A stretch of DNA of 64,000 nucleotides from contig WBMW01005877.1 in NCBI GenBank assembly GCA_013396635.1, positions 124,001-188,000 of the forward strand, read 5' to 3'. The notes below the pieces were generated by a model. It was not told the DNA's origin, searched no databases, and saw only the letters and a program-made list of their open reading frames with translations. Both the position numbers and the translations under genes were made by a program. The stretch is from Penelope pileata (lineage: Eukaryota > Chordata > Aves > Galliformes > Cracidae). This document shows, in pieces, positions 49,042 to 63,526 of this stretch (its first letter is position 1; every line of letters starts with the position of its first letter).

Positions 49042-52000
49042 TATCTGAATATTTAAGTAAACAGTGGTCGGACCATCCACTTCATCACTGAAGTGTTTTT
49101 TTTTTTTTTTTTTACATTGAGCATAAATTAAGAACAGCTGAGATTTTTCACAAGACTTTTAGAAGATACATATTAGCTTTTTAAAATTACTCCAGTCCTG
49201 CTTATTTCATAAGTCTCAGTGCACTAGCAGCTGTTGATCTATTGAACATTTAAAAATATAATTAGTATGAAGAATATGGCTGTAACTGAAAAAAAAAAAT
49301 AGAAAAAGAAAAAAAACCTACCCAGTATCTTACTATGAGCCTCCAGGGCTTTGCTGAAAATCTAAGACTTCTTTGATACTGTCAGATCAAAATCTTTTCA
49401 TCTCATGTACAGTAACACTCAAAAAATTTTTTTTTATTTAAACAAAAGCCTAAACTCTCTAGCAGCACTGATCTAAAATTGATATCCTGGATTAGGTTAT
49501 GTTCTGCTGAATTTCTTGTGAAGAATAGAGTGGACCAATCTGTCTAGACTGAGAAATTTTAAATTGAGTAAGTCAAAAAATCAAGGCAATCATTTCTGTA
49601 ACTAACAAATGGGAAAACAAACCTATTCCTATTCAGACAGAGATATGGTAAATGAAATTCATAAACATGGTACTCAGTATTCGCATTTACAAAGACATAA
49701 CTTCATGTAGCGTCATCATTCTTCAATCACTAGAGAAGGAAAAAACTTGCCAGGAAATACAAAAGAGAAAAACAGATAGAAAACAGATAGAAGGAAAATA
49801 TTATATTGATTTCTGTGTGCATGGTGGGAAACACTGAAATGTAATAACAGTTATGAAAAAGATTTTTGCTTGAGGTTAAAACAGACCAGAATTTGTCATT
49901 ATTAGGTTTTTCACATGTGAATGTTTCTTGGCAAAGAAAATTTATCTACCATTGTTTCATTCATATTCTTTTGCTGACATTATTTCTTCTGAACTCTGTA
50001 ACCAAGAACTTTTTATTTCTAACCCTAACTATATTAAAGTATTCAGTCATTGCTGCTCAATACTTAAGAATTTTATGTCTTCAGAGGTGAAACATGTTGC
50101 AACAAGAACAGCGTTGTGCCAAGACCTTAAACTGCAAGACACGGTAACTCTAGCTACATACTTAGATTCACATTTAAGTGCCTGGAAAAAATGTCCAATT
50201 TTTTTTAGGTGTTGAGGACCTACAATTCCATTCTAAAATGTAATGCAAATCGAGAGAATTAATTGATCTCACTGGAGAAGATATCTTTAACAAGAGTATA
50301 TTCTTGAATCATATCATCTAAGTATGAAACTATTCCTGCCGCACCAGGAATAGAAGGGTGCAAGGCTATGATATGTTACAATACAGTAAAATGTAAAATG
50401 TACAGTGGACAGTTGTGCAGTAATTTATTTACTAGCTAATTTACTTTGACTGAGCTATGCCCATGCAAACAAAGATCAGAACTTGAACAATAACTAGCTG
50501 AAGCATGAGAAGACACATTCATTTAAGAATGTAAAATGATAAATGTATTTCCTGAAGTTAGTCATAAATTGCCCCTTGCAATCCTTCTACATTTGCTTGA
50601 GTCTGAATTCACATATGGCACATAATTAGTCCAGTATTGCAAACAAAGAAACATATTCAGTAACAACTTCAGGGCATATCTGGACTTAAAGATTCAAAAT
50701 ACACTGGCCACGTTGACTTTATGTCATTTAAGTCTAGCAGATTCATATACCCTGCTATATTTCACAAGCTTACAATTACACATGGAGAATCTGAATCAAT
50801 TAGACATTCATATACTGGCAAATAGGATATTATGAGACCTAGTCACTTAATTTTCATCATTGCCATTTAGCAAGGAAATGACTCAAATCCTGTTCTCAAT
50901 CAAATTACAAGGAAAACTCTCACTGATAGAATATAAAACCAAATCTTGGTCTCATTAACAAATTTTTCATTTAAGTGCTGTACAGCTATTAAGTATCTGC
51001 TTTCGTACTGTTCCTTCTGGGACATGTGGAAAGAATTTACGTGCATCTATTTTGTTAAAATTTCTTTCTTCCTGTTCCATTCCAAATCCAAAAATCTCTT
51101 CTTAAAAAAAATCCAGAAAAAGAATGATCTATGTTCTGATAATATTCCTTTCAGTGGAGCACAAACATAATCTCTCCTAAAGTATGGTATGCCTGAAGAG
51201 ATATGCATGATAGGATACTTCCACAACCAAGAGTGATTGATTATTATTGTCAATAACTTAAGAGCTGCTCAGACATTTCTCTGCTCTTGCTCACTATGCT
51301 GTGTAATTTATGTACATTTAGAAAGTAGCTCTCCTTTATATTCCAACAAGGTTTTCTTTGGTCATATAGAATAACTGACTACCTGACAAGTTGCATTATC
51401 TACTTTTGCTAACTTCTATGTGTAGCTTGGGTGCTCTGTGATGATCCTCATCAACCCTGAGCACTCCTGAAAATATAACATTGAAAGCTTGTAATTTTCT
51501 TCTATTTTTGATATAAGAGACCATTTGAGAATTGACGTGATGCTCCTGTGGGTATTTATTGTTATGTGTTATATATCGTTATCTTTTTTGTGAAGAAGAC
51601 CTTGCAGTAAAATATGATAAACATTTTTTAAGAAAATATGAGATACTGCAAGGTATGTGGTTTATATAAGTAGTAAAAAGAAATGAACAAATGGATAAGG
51701 GTGTTTTAACCTCAGTATGAACTCTTGTCATGTCATTTAAAGTGTCTGAATAGTTTAGCACGTTAATATAAAATTAAGCAAAGCTGTGCTTTTATGAACT
51801 GGTAACAGTAAGATTGCAATAATATTTTTTTTTAATTTCAATAAAATTTAAAAATTTATCCAAGTTAAATGAAATAAATTTTAGTTTTGCCTATATTAAT
51901 TTTATTTCAAATTGGGTCTTATTTTTCAATAATAAAAAAATATTGTCTCTTTTGATTTGGTAAGACAGTGGATGAACACCTGGATGGAAAGTATACTTGT

Positions 52001-52579
52001 GATGGGCCTTGAAAAAACATAAAACTGTTTTCAAGGTCTCCCTCAGCTCATAATGTAGACAAAACTAGACTGCTTTCACATGGACTGCAAAGAAATGCTT
52101 TATGAAGCAAATCTCTAGTGTTTTATGAAGTGGAGTACTTTATGAAGGAGTCAGATATGGAAGAATTGTGGTCATATAAGTACACGTCATTTCTCAGATG
52201 TAAGAGGATTCAACAACTGCATGTATGGTCAAGTGTATTGCATGTGGAGAACTATTTAAAGATGCAAATTTAAATATTAACTCATTGAGGAAAGCAAGAA
52301 CTTGAGAAGTTAACATGAATGTAACACAGGCCTTTTGTAAGTTGTACATATACTAAGTGGATATTGTTCTGGGCATCTCTCTCATTAATTCAGAATAAAC
52401 TCAACCATTACTGTATTAACTTATCTTTAAAATGGAAATTGCTCCAAAAATGTCAACATGCATTAAAGCATTGCTGAAACAATGTTACAATTCATAATGC
52501 TAGCCTGGCTATAGAAATACCTCAACAATTGTTAATAAAACAGAGCAATGTTATTAAAGGATTATAAAACAGCCAAAAA

Positions 52580-52600
52580 AGCAAGCAAGCAAGCAAGCAA
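52580..52600. repeat. (AGCA)n microsatellite
   Basis: Five perfect units of AGCA/GCAA. Confidence 0.8.
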
Positions 52601-54696
52601 CGAACAAAAAAAAATCTTACTACTTGTCTGTTGATTTCCAAACAATAAAAACAAGCAAAAGAATCTAGACATTTGAGAACACAATCACATAAGAAATAAT
52701 CTCTTTCTCTGACAAATCCGTCATGTTCCTAGGGTGCTAGAAGTTTCCAGAATGCAGGCTTTTGTGGAACGAATTTTGCAGAACCACAGGAACGCGCAAA
52801 GAAAAAACTATGTTTTCTCAGAGACTATGCAAATCAAATAGTCCCCTCAGTAAATTGCCAGTCATAAGATCAATATTACCTGACTGAAGCCATTAAGATG
52901 GGTATCTTCAAGCTCACTACTGAGTCTTGGTTAAGTACATCAGAATGTTAAGAAGCAGTATGTATGGTTGTGCCTACATTCTTTCTGTGCCAGCCTCCCC
53001 ATGATGGCTGATTTTCAGCACCAAGCCAGAGTAAACACAGATGCAGTATAAGATATATTTAAATCAGGCTCAATGCTATCCACAGCCACGTGATGTTTTT
53101 CCCTGAGAACGCAGCAAACGCTACACAAACAGGACGGATCAACATTATTTTCACACTGGCCCTACAATGACATTGATTCTTTTGAAGAAAATGAGCTTCA
53201 GATCTTGGCACCTTTTCCAGAGTCATGCAATCAGTGAGCAAAGGTGTTTATAAAATCCAGTTTGTAGATGGTCCTACAAGTAATTTGTATAAATGCACTA
53301 GATTTTTCCATCATTCCTGTGATGATGAGAACATTTCCCATGGTGAAAGAAGTGAACGCATGAACAGCAGTGAGCAGTCTCTCAGAAGTTTTCCTGAAGC
53401 CTTTTGAAAGATTTGTGAGTAATCCAAACAAGGGCAGATTCAGATTATGTGAAGCATAATCTGCAGCTAAGCAGTTTCTGGTCCAGTTCTAGAAATGCTT
53501 TACCAATATGAACATTGCCATGATTCATACAAGATCAGGATTTCTCTCAGAACAAAATGCTAGAGAAAAGCAGGAAGAGTGGATTGGCACAATGAAATAT
53601 CTAAATGCTTTTAAAAAGAGACTTATACACTGAGTAGATTGTGTATTATTAATGATCTGTTCAGACAAGAAGGCAATGCTGTGTCAGAGTTATATCAGAG
53701 ATCCATCAGGGCTAAATCAGAAATAACACTAGTTTCAATGAAATTACTTCTCATTTGTACCAGTTTACCTAGATTTAAAAGCCTGTGCTGCTAAAGCTTG
53801 TTAGTTTTATTTTATAACTTTTTCAAATGAAATATATTTTAACTTCATACAATCAGGCTAGGTTTTTTGTTTTGTTTTTAACAATGCAAGTAAAAATAAT
53901 CTTCTTTCTCATCAGGCCACTGTTCTTTGCTTGTGGATGAGAAATAGAAAAGGATCCAGGGCTGTCAGGCAATGACAGTTTGAATGAAAGATTTCAAAGG
54001 AGTAGGAATGTGGAAAAATGTCTCAGGGACACAGAAAAGCAAGAAGATGTTTAAGAAACAACTTCAAATTCATGCAAAATAAAAGCTTCTCCTGCCAAAT
54101 GAGTGAAACTTGTCAAGTCTACTAGATCTCTTAATTAACTGGGAACATGAAAGGAGCTCCCTTTGAGGTATTCAAGCTCACAGGCATCATGGCTAGCTCT
54201 TTTATTTTGCAGAGAATATAAAATGAACAATGCATTTATTAAGCATAAAACAGCCTGGAAGAGCTGAAAAATTGAGAGAATTTATCCATGCTCAATGTGG
54301 AAATGGTGTCTTTTTGACTGGGGGCAGAGATGGGTTAAAAACAATTGACGAAATTCATATTTTTCTGATATACTGGAGGGTAGAGAAAGGACTTGGACTA
54401 TGTCATATCAACCCTCATCCAATCCTCCCCCCTCCCCAAATTCCTTTCTTTCAAAATTTGCAGACCTTTATTATATTATTATATTTATCAGATTTTTGTT
54501 AACAATTTTTATAGAAAACAGAAACCCAGAGAGAAACAGAACAAAATAAACCTAACAGTTCAGCAGTTGACTTTATTTTCTCCTGACAGCCCAGTGCTGT
54601 TGCATACATCATTGGGCTGGAAAACAATGACAGAATTAAAACCACTGCTAGGACCATTACTTTGTAATCTGGTGCAATTTGAGGGGATAATGCTGA

Positions 54697-54758
54697 AATA
54701 CATAAATACATAAAATATAAATAAAATAAATACATAAAATCCATAAATACATAAAACC
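54697..54758. repeat. ATACATAAA-type AT-rich array
   Basis: Imperfect units of AATACATAAA and AAATAAAAT over about 60 bases. Confidence 0.75.
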
Positions 54759-56062
54759 AAAAAAGCACAGCTCCCTCACTAAGACATTTCTTTCTCCTAT
54801 GTTCTTTTATGCACCTCACGGAGGCTGCTGGCCAACGTGTTTGTTTTTAAAATACAAGTAAGCATCAATTCCACTTGTCATAATTTTGACAAACCCTTTT
54901 TGATCTTTGACCTTGAAAAATAGCCCAAAAATAACTCAACACTTTCTGAAAAATGAGCTTGTAAACCATTGATCTGAAAATCTAAACCACTAATCTGATG
55001 AAAATCATTAAACTTGAAAAATTCAGTTCTGAGTGAGTGAAGGATTGAAAGTCCTTCCTCAGATTAGATGCTTCTCCCAGTAGAAAATGCAGAAGTTAGT
55101 ACCCTGGTGTACCTCGTTAGTACCTTGTTGTTCCTTAGATGAACAAGTAACAATATCAGCGTGAGCATAGACTCCAAGAACAGACTCAATCAAGTGCTGA
55201 GGTTGCATTTTAATAACAGAGTCAGTCAAGGGTAGAAGGTACAGGATAACAAAGTTTTGTTTGCTCTTTGTGCATCTTTCCTCTTTTTATTTATCTTTTC
55301 AATTAAATTCATTTCCCATCCACATAAACTGTTAAATGTTAACTGAAATGTATTTATTAAAGCAAATATTGCTCTCGGTCCTCGAGTCAGCAAAAAAATA
55401 AAGATTTTGAAGCATAGGACTGATATTTTAATGCAAAATGTTCTTTTAAAATATTCTACTGAAGCTAACATTCCCCTTTCAAGCAAAGGAATTGAGGTAT
55501 AAACAATTTCAGTGGGGCAGTTCAATGAACACAAAATATCTTTGTAGCGTCTGACAAATCCTATCATTAATAGTCTCTTAGCTGTGCTAAAAAGAAGCAG
55601 GAAATTGCTATACTTGGGAAAAAAAGTGTTCACTCCGATCTTAACATTAAAGGCTTTGTGTATGCACAGACCTCGATATGTTTTAAAGACATTAACTGAA
55701 AATCTACTTTCCTCTCATCCCTAAAGTACAGTATGTTAAGTCATTACAGTGCCATTAAAGTCTAGATGTTGGAAACTTTATCAGTGTACTACTCCCTCTT
55801 TGTTTCTATACTGGAGAGCTCTGAAATCCTACAAAGACCAGACAAAAGCAACACACTTTTAATGAAATTGAATGAGATGTTAACTGTTCCAAGCCAGAAG
55901 GGAAAGACTCCAGTCCAGGAACCTGTCCTAAGTGTATGAGTAGCCCTTCAGCTTCTAATCTAAAGTCAGCCCTGCTAACACCTTCACAAAAAGGTACATC
56001 CTGTCATGTGTTGGAGGCCTAGTGTTGTGGAGACCATCCTATGATCAGGAAACCCAAACCAC

Positions 56063-56238
56063 AGAGCAATAGAATATTCTGAGTTGGAAGGGACCCATAG
56101 GGATCATTTAGTCCAGCTCCTGGCTCCACACAGGACCACCCAAAAATTAAACCCTATGTCTGAGAGCATTGTAGAAACACTTCTTGAACTCCAGCAGGTT
56201 TCAGGCCATGATCACTTCCCTGGGGAGCCATGGCACCC
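56063..56238 (-). mobile_element. CR1 3' end fragment
   Basis: AGAATATTCTGAGTTGGAAG, GGGACCCATAGGGATCA and the TTGAACTCCAGCAGG block match the first about 170 bases of the CR1 at 62330. This is a minus-strand, strongly 5'-truncated copy of the same subfamily. Confidence 0.9.
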
Positions 56239-58785
56239 ATATGTGGAATCACAGTTCTTGTGGATATTACATGCAAATAAGCTGCACCACAATATTATCA
56301 AATAAAAGTCTACTTTGCAGCAGGTAGAGGATGAACATACATACATACATCCCTATACATCCATGTGCTGTCTCTTACTAGTAGCCTTTCTAATTTGCCT
56401 GTTTCTACACCTGAGAGCAAAGGCCATCAAAGAGCAGCTAAATGAACTGAAATAATTTTGAAGACACCCCCTAGAAGTAACGAGTCTAGTAGGAAGTTCG
56501 ATAAAATAGAATATTTAGCAGACAATAATGTGAATGTCTAAATTTACAGGATTTAGGCAAATAAGTGAAAATTCCATGGTGTTCAGTAGCTGGACACTGT
56601 CACATTCAAATGTATAAGTGGGGAGAAACTCACTTCCCAGACTAGAAGACTCAGGAAATAAAATATGCCTGTACTGTCTGAGTGTATGGAGTCTTTATAT
56701 TAAGGATGAAAACTGGGTGATCTAGTTTGGGGGGATTTCGTGATTTCTATGTCTTTATATATTATAGTATTTTTCTATGGTATTTATAGTTTTATATTAC
56801 ATTATAATTTATCAATGAATGAACAGCTTTGTTGTCTTAATGATATGCCAAAACAGGATGACAGCTCCTATCACTGTGAGGGGATGATTGTCATCATTCC
56901 CTGCTTAAGTCTTTATCTGCTTTCCTTAGGACCCTTGCTAAATTTCTCTGTCAAAGACAACATGACCCTGAGAAAAGTTACATGGTAAATTTCCAGTTTG
57001 TTTTCTATCAGAAAATGTCACTCGCTGTGTGTGGGGAACTCTCAGGTAACTTGGTAAACCAGGTTTTCAGTGACTCCATGCACAACACAGAAAGCAACAA
57101 CTGCAGCAAGTCTGAACATCTATTGATTGCCTCCTTTATAGTCAAGAGTAACAAATTAGGTTTCTAGTTGGACAGAAACTCCAAGTTCTTCCACATGCCT
57201 TACCCCCTTTTTTTTTCCTTTCTTCCTTCAAGCACTCCAAATATAATTCATATCTTTAAATATGAGCCAAATGCCCCCTACTCAATGCTTAAAGATTGGA
57301 AGCCAAGGAGTGGGTAAAGGGACTGATATAATGCATCACCCATATAAAGACAAGAGCAGAGAAAGAAGATTCAAGAATTCTTCAAATATACATGCCCACA
57401 TACCTCAGGGAAACTACAGGCATAATGAAGGAGAAAGACAAAATGAACAGAACTTGAGTACACAAAGCACTTCTTATAGCCTCATTAACTGAAAACAAAA
57501 AGGAAATTCGTATCAACCACTTCAGGCATTTGAGATGTGTAGTGAATTTTGGTGAATTTGCTCAGTATTATGGCTCTTCACAAGTCTTACTGAATTTGAG
57601 TTAGGAATTTTGGCCCTAATTTCCATGGATGTAGTAACCCTCTACCACGCAGGAAGAACAGAACATTAAAGAGTCTTGTTTCAGCAACAGAAATACTCAT
57701 TAGAGACTGTTTCTTGCTGGGAGTGATTTAGCTTAAAGAGGAATGGCTTCAGGCATGTACCAATGTCTTTTTTTGTAAGAACCTCCTATCTTGTAATGAT
57801 AGAATTTAAACTAGAACAAATGTCCAAAAGCTTTTAGCAGCTAATGCATATTGAATCAAATAATTTAACACTTGTCCATTATAAAACCACATCATTAAAA
57901 ACTGTTTTACTTACACAAAATTAAATCAAACAAGCACGGTAGTACTATACTTGCAGGTGGCATTTAAAGGCCTTTCAAGTCCCAGAAAATAAGCATCAAC
58001 AGGATTAGCAAGTCTTTTGGTCCCCCAAAGTCAAAACATATAAGCTTCAGTAATATGAAAGCATGTGCTAGGGAAAAAAAAAAAAGAATTAATGTCTAGT
58101 ATCAAAGTACTTTATCACCCTGGGAGGTAGGAATGGAAATTGCTGAATGAAAGCCGAATAGCCCTTCCTGCATTCATTTTTCCAATGCATCTGTCAGGGG
58201 GGTTCATGTTATTAAAACAAAAAAGAAAAAAAAACCAGACAAAAATCATTTGATGTGACAGGTGCATGAGCTTCTGCAGATCTGAAGGGATCTTTGCAGA
58301 TTAAAGTATTTGGAGAAGACAAAGATTAAAAGAAAGTGTGAGCTTTCATTTATAGGCAGTAAAAAAATGCAATGACTTTGCCTAAAATACACAGGGGTAA
58401 TGCATGATATTATGCAGTATTTCTGGCAAGATAAAGCTATTGAAAAATTCACTCCTCTAGAATAGTAGTGTAAATAAGCACTTAAAAAAATGAAGGTAGA
58501 GACTTTTATTAGGGTATCAGTAATTCACATCTATTAAAAATCTTCTCAGAGTACTAGGCTGGGTCTGAACAAGGTTGGAAAATTATGCCTTAATGCAGTA
58601 AAGTGCATTAATACCCTCCATGGAACCAAATATGGATTTATACAACTATGCATGTCATCAGCAATGGACCAAATGGGTTTAACTCAAGGGAATATAGATG
58701 AGCCTTAGAAGACATTATAATAAAATGTTTCCTTTTTGATTACTATTTTCCCAACATTAACAACCCCCCTCCAAAAAAAAAAAAA

Positions 58786-58820
58786 NNNNNNNNNNNNNNN
58801 NNNNNNNNNNNNNNNNNNNN
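58786..58820. other. Assembly gap (35 N) after poly-A
   Basis: The N run follows 13 A bases. Its true length is unknown. Confidence 0.95.
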
Positions 58821-61278
58821 AGCGGACTAGTTCTATTACAAAAGATATCCGTACAATAAGATTCTGGCTGCAAGGTGAAATGATTCACATGTAATAACAC
58901 TTCTACAAGATATATACCTAGCTATAAAAGAGCACATGTAAATAAAGCCAGTACACATATTTAGAAATGTAAAGATTATAGAATAAATAATAAAAACAAG
59001 GATGTTGATACTCTTCAGTTTCTGGAGGGCATGCTCCTAGGAATAACCACAAGAGGAAAAATGACATGGGAGATGACAGAACTGTGTGAATGCCCTATAA
59101 TGAGCAAGATTCCTAACAAAATCTGGACAATTTGCGTGTGTCTGCAGTCCTCAGCTGGCCAAAATTATTGTGAGAAGCGCACAGATCATAAAGTACATAT
59201 AGATGTTCATAAATGGGTGATGATGTAGACTACTATATTATACAGCAAGATGTCATTGATTAGCCAGAAATACTGTAACTTGCTATCCTGCCTGAAAAAA
59301 ATGGCATCAACGGGAGCTCCATCAGTCTGTTCCCTTAGCTGAGTCTAATTACCATTCTTTCTTACTCTCTGAAGAGCAGCTAAGAGAGACTGCAAAACAA
59401 GTGGCCGTAAATTACAGTGTCTGTTCATAGGAGATTTTCTATACTGCTCTCTCACAGATTTGGACAGGAATTTTGTGGATGCTTCCATGCTTAATTGTGA
59501 TCATGCATGGACTATCCTCTTAAATTCACTGTTTTTCCTGTAATGTGTCTCCAGATTTATTTATATAGTTAATATGTTACTCCAGGACTAAGTTTAAAGG
59601 GTAACTGTTCTTTTAAAATGGTTTAAACTGTTCTTCATAATTGAAGTTAATACACCTTCAAATGTCCTGGCAATAATTTTCCATTTGTGCAGTATTGCTG
59701 GCATAGATTATCTAAATGTTAGAGGTTAGCAGTCCTTGAGAGATTAGAAATAAAGTTTTCCTAAAGTTTTTTTGCCACTGCTAACAGTGGTAGAGAAGCA
59801 GAATTATGACAAGAGGCAAGGGACTTGGACCTTCTTTCTCTTCCCTCACTCTGCAAGTTTTCAGCTTGGAAATGTTCCCTGCGCACTCAAATCCAAGCAT
59901 GTTATATGGGAACAGGCCTGGTGACCTGCTTCCTTCTCAGTTCTTTGGGATTCAGCCTGTTAATCTGCATCTCTCCATAGCAACTGAGAGTGGGAAAAAT
60001 GTTTCTAATATCTGATAGAAGAATACCTTGCCATTTTCCACATTTCAAATCACATGTATTTAGTGAGATATGAGGCAGATTTTCTTCATGAAGAAGTGAA
60101 GTGATCCTGATCTTACTGCAAATCATGATATTGAGACCTGGTACAATACAAGTCCTAAAATGCTTTGTTCTACAAGAGGTGCTGAATAGCAGCCACAAGG
60201 AAAGCCTGGATCCTTCATTTCCTGGTTGTCTTTTCCTGCCTTTTCAAATTTTAAGCCTACCAGCTATTCCTTCTCTTTTCATTTGCTTCTTAACCTCCAG
60301 TGTAATAATAGCTCCTTTTTCTGTCAAAATCCAGGTCATGGGGGAAATGAATCAACTATGTGCTCTCTTATCTAATTTCTGTTAGGAACTTGCAAGCAAA
60401 TATATGCACAGCAGGAATTTGAAACCATATGCGGAAAACAGGTAAGACTGTAAGTGAACAGTGGTATATAATATAAAAAGGCTGCTTAATCCATTTGTGC
60501 ACTAATAGCAGAATCTCTTATGTTCCTCCTCCTCCAGACCACTTCACTGTAGTATTCATTTATCTCATATTTTATATATTTACTTTTTATACTGATGTTA
60601 TTAAATTTCCCTTTCCACCTCCATTGGCCACATGAATTGCGTTAGAGAAAACTAAGAGAAAACTGCCAAGCCAAACCATGGCTAATTGTTCTAGTAACAC
60701 AGCAGGAGAAAAGCACAGAACACAGTGCCAAATCAAGTTGTTGTCTGGTGCCACTTTCCCAGACTGTCTACTTCTTTGGTTAGGCAGAACACAATGTGCA
60801 TACCTAATCAACACCAGCCAGTGAAAAATTATTTGGGAGAAGTACCCTTTAATATAACTTCCTCATTTACATACTCATTTTCCATGCACTGGTACAATGC
60901 TACAGCATTTAGTAGTATATAATTGTGCATGCATTTACATTCCCATTGTTTTTTACATCAAATGTATTATTCGACTTAAATTAAATCTATCATAGTTATA
61001 TTTTTATTACAGCTTCACCTAATTGCTCCCTATCAGAAGTCTAATTTTGAAACTTTACTGGTCTACAGTTTCCACCTACTAGCTTAATGAGTTATCACTT
61101 TTTCTCTTCCCTTGTTAAATACAAAGTCACTGTTCGGATGTTTATATCAACGTATTCACACATTATATAATTCAGTCAAGGTAAAATCCCCAGGGCTTAT
61201 TTTTCTCTGCTTACACTTTTTACAAAACTAAAATACGAGTAAAGGTACCTAAAAGTTATTGCCAGCTTATAGGGAGGG

Positions 61279-61300
61279 ATCTGTTCTTTGCAGAACAGAT
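61279..61300. repeat. 9-bp perfect hairpin arms
   Basis: ATCTGTTCT and AGAACAGAT are separated by TTGC. The inner TGTTCT...AGAACA are steroid-receptor half-site sequences, but in everted order with a 4-base gap, so not a classical response element. Confidence 0.45.
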
Positions 61301-62329
61301 TGTTTCATTACATACTCCTGTTAAGTGGATCCACACTGAAGGAGTTTGGAAGCAACAACATTACACTTTTGTTTAAACTTTACAACAAAACTATCCTTAG
61401 TTTCTGTAAGAGGATGTTTTTTGTTGATTAAAAATAAAACAAGTGAAACTTGAGAAGTGACTATCGATAAAGTTCAAGCTAATTCCAAATGCTTTTGCTG
61501 ATGAGTGATCTATAGAGAACCTCAAATTTTGCCATCCACTGATATACAGTACAAAAATATGGAAAGGCACATGGAGCTTTTTTATTCTGTGAAATCAGTT
61601 GTGAGGTCAGTGAGAGATGTTAAGAAGAAAAAAAAATCATCAAGAAGTGACTGGATCACTCAGGTTTTTCATTCCTTAAATTGCTTTCCTTTGAAAGCAT
61701 ATTTGAATTTTGAGAAGAAAACACGGTGCCATTACTTTCATCCTCCGTAAATGCCATTCAGAATACTTTCAGCTCCTACCTTTAAACCTGATACAGATTG
61801 GTGTTATTTTATTTTGTGCTCAAAGCTTCTTAGCATCTTTAAGAGCAAAATAGTCTTTTCTGTGCCTATGGTATTCTTTCATGGAGAAGAATTTATTTAT
61901 TACCTTATTAAGGAAATCCCTTTTAGAACTAGTAAAGATTTCATACTGATATAAACGTTAAGTGCTCACTGGTAGAAACATTCCACGGGAAGGGACTTAT
62001 TTATTTAGAAATACTCTGGCTATATATACAATAGCTATGTGGTCTTTACATCATAGATCAGCACAAACAGATCTGTAGAACAAAGTTGGCTTCTACTTCA
62101 TAACGTATATAAATTATGTCATGTCAAGGGATTTTATTTTAGATTGACACTAGTGGGGATTTAGGATGGCCTTTGTAGTTGGAGTGCCTTGGATGTGCAT
62201 CTTCTGATTTAGTCACATCTTAAAGGAATACAGTATGTGCTGTAGCAAAAAATGACGGTAGGCTGGCTGCAAAAGTAAGTTCCTAATTTGAATTATAATA
62301 TTAATATATCCTGTAGCTTGAAGGAACCA

Positions 62330-63526
62330 ATAACAGAATATCCTGAGTTGGAAGGGACCCATAAAGATCACTGAGTCTAACTCCTGGCTTCATGCAGGGC
62401 CACCCAAAAATCAGACCACAAGACTGAGAGCATTGTCCGAACACTCCTTGAACTCCAGCAGTCTTGGTGCCATGATCACTTCCTCGAGGAGCTTGTTCCA
62501 GTGCCTGATCACCCTCTCAGTGAAGAATCTTTTGCTGATATCCAGCCTGACTCTTCCCTGAGAGAGCTCCATGCTATTCCCTCAAGTTCTATCATTGTCA
62601 CCAGAGAGAGAAGATCAGCACCTGCCTCACCGCTCCCACTCAAGAGGAAGCTGTGGGCTGTGAGGAGGTCTCCCCTGTTTCCTCTTCTCGGGGCTGAACA
62701 AACCAAGGGACCTCAGCCACCCCTCATGTGTCTTCCCCTCTAGACCCTTCACCATCTTTGAAGCTCTTCTTTGGACTCTCTCTAATAGGTTTAGGTCCTT
62801 TTCGTACTGTGGTGCTCAAACCGCACACAGTACTTGAGGTGAGCCTGCCCCAGTGCAGTGTAGAGTGGGACAATCACTTCCCTTGACTGGCTAGCAATGC
62901 CATGCTTGATGCACCCCAGGATACAGTTGGCCTTCCTGACTAGGCACACTTTTGATTCATATTTAACTTGCTGTCAACCAAGAACCCAAATCCCTTCCAG
63001 CAGGGCTGCTTTCCAGCATCTCATCATCCAATTTGTATCAGGCAGGTGCAGAACCCAGCACTTGCTCTTCTTAAACTTCATGTGGTTGGTGATTGCCCAG
63101 CTCTCTAATATGTCTAGATCTCTCTGTGAGGCCTCTCCATCCCTGATGGGGTCAATAGCTTCTCCCAATTTAGTATCATCAGTGAATTTGCTCAAAACAA
63201 CTTCTAGTCCTACATGAAAATATTAAAGAGAACTGATCCTAAAATGGAGGCATGGGGAACCCCACTAGTGACTGGCCACCAGCCCAGTGTAATCCCATTT
63301 ACTATAAAACCCTTTGGACCTGACCCATCAGCCAATTGCTCAGCCATCACATTATATTTTTGTCTAGCTGTATGCTGGACATTTTGTCCAGAAGAATACT
63401 GTGAGAAACAGTATAGAAAGCTTTACTAAAATCCAAAAAGATAGCATCAGCTGGATTCCCTTGGTCAACTAGATGGGTGATTTTGTCATAAAAGAAAATT
63501 AAGTTATTTAAACAGGTACTATGAGG
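62330..63526 (-). mobile_element. CR1 LINE, 5'-truncated
   Basis: The left edge AACAGAATATCCTGAGTTGGAAG is a CR1 3' end. The element runs on the minus strand for about 1.2 kb through the ORF2 C-terminus and RT and stops at an A run near 63526. Text shared with the 15321 copy includes the AAGTTTGCT-type, LDFSKAF and ACCCCACTAGTGAC regions. It belongs to a different subfamily from the 15321 copy and is clearly older, with several frame breaks. Confidence 0.93.
62974..63526 (-). pseudogene. CR1 reverse transcriptase remnant
   Basis: Minus-strand pieces in different frames carry CLNNLIFFYDK and FLDFSKAFYTVSHS (63347-63526; first catalytic Asp kept) and then SKFTDDTKLGE (62974-63195), the FADD-box equivalent with both aspartates kept. 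Frameshifts and stops separate them, so no functional RT can be made. Confidence 0.9.

Larger units (their letters stand above)
49046..56062. other. 7 kb without recognised genes
   Basis: AT-rich, with poly-T at 49097-49113, an AGCA microsatellite at 52580-52600 and an A/T-rich ATACATAA array at 54697-54758. No supported exon or transposon. Confidence 0.45.
56239..62329. other. 6 kb without recognised genes
   Basis: AT-rich with a short ACAT microsatellite near 56334-56352, the N gap at 58786 and an inverted repeat at 61279-61300. No supported gene. Confidence 0.45.

Noticed and set aside
49097..49113. Poly-T tract just after the second solo LTR
   Set aside because: It lies outside the LTR and its target duplication and has no retrogene next to it.
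54424..54442. CTCCCCCCTCCCCAAAT string identical to part of the solo LTRs
   Set aside because: The match is confined to about 19 low-complexity bases, and the flanks do not continue into LTR sequence.
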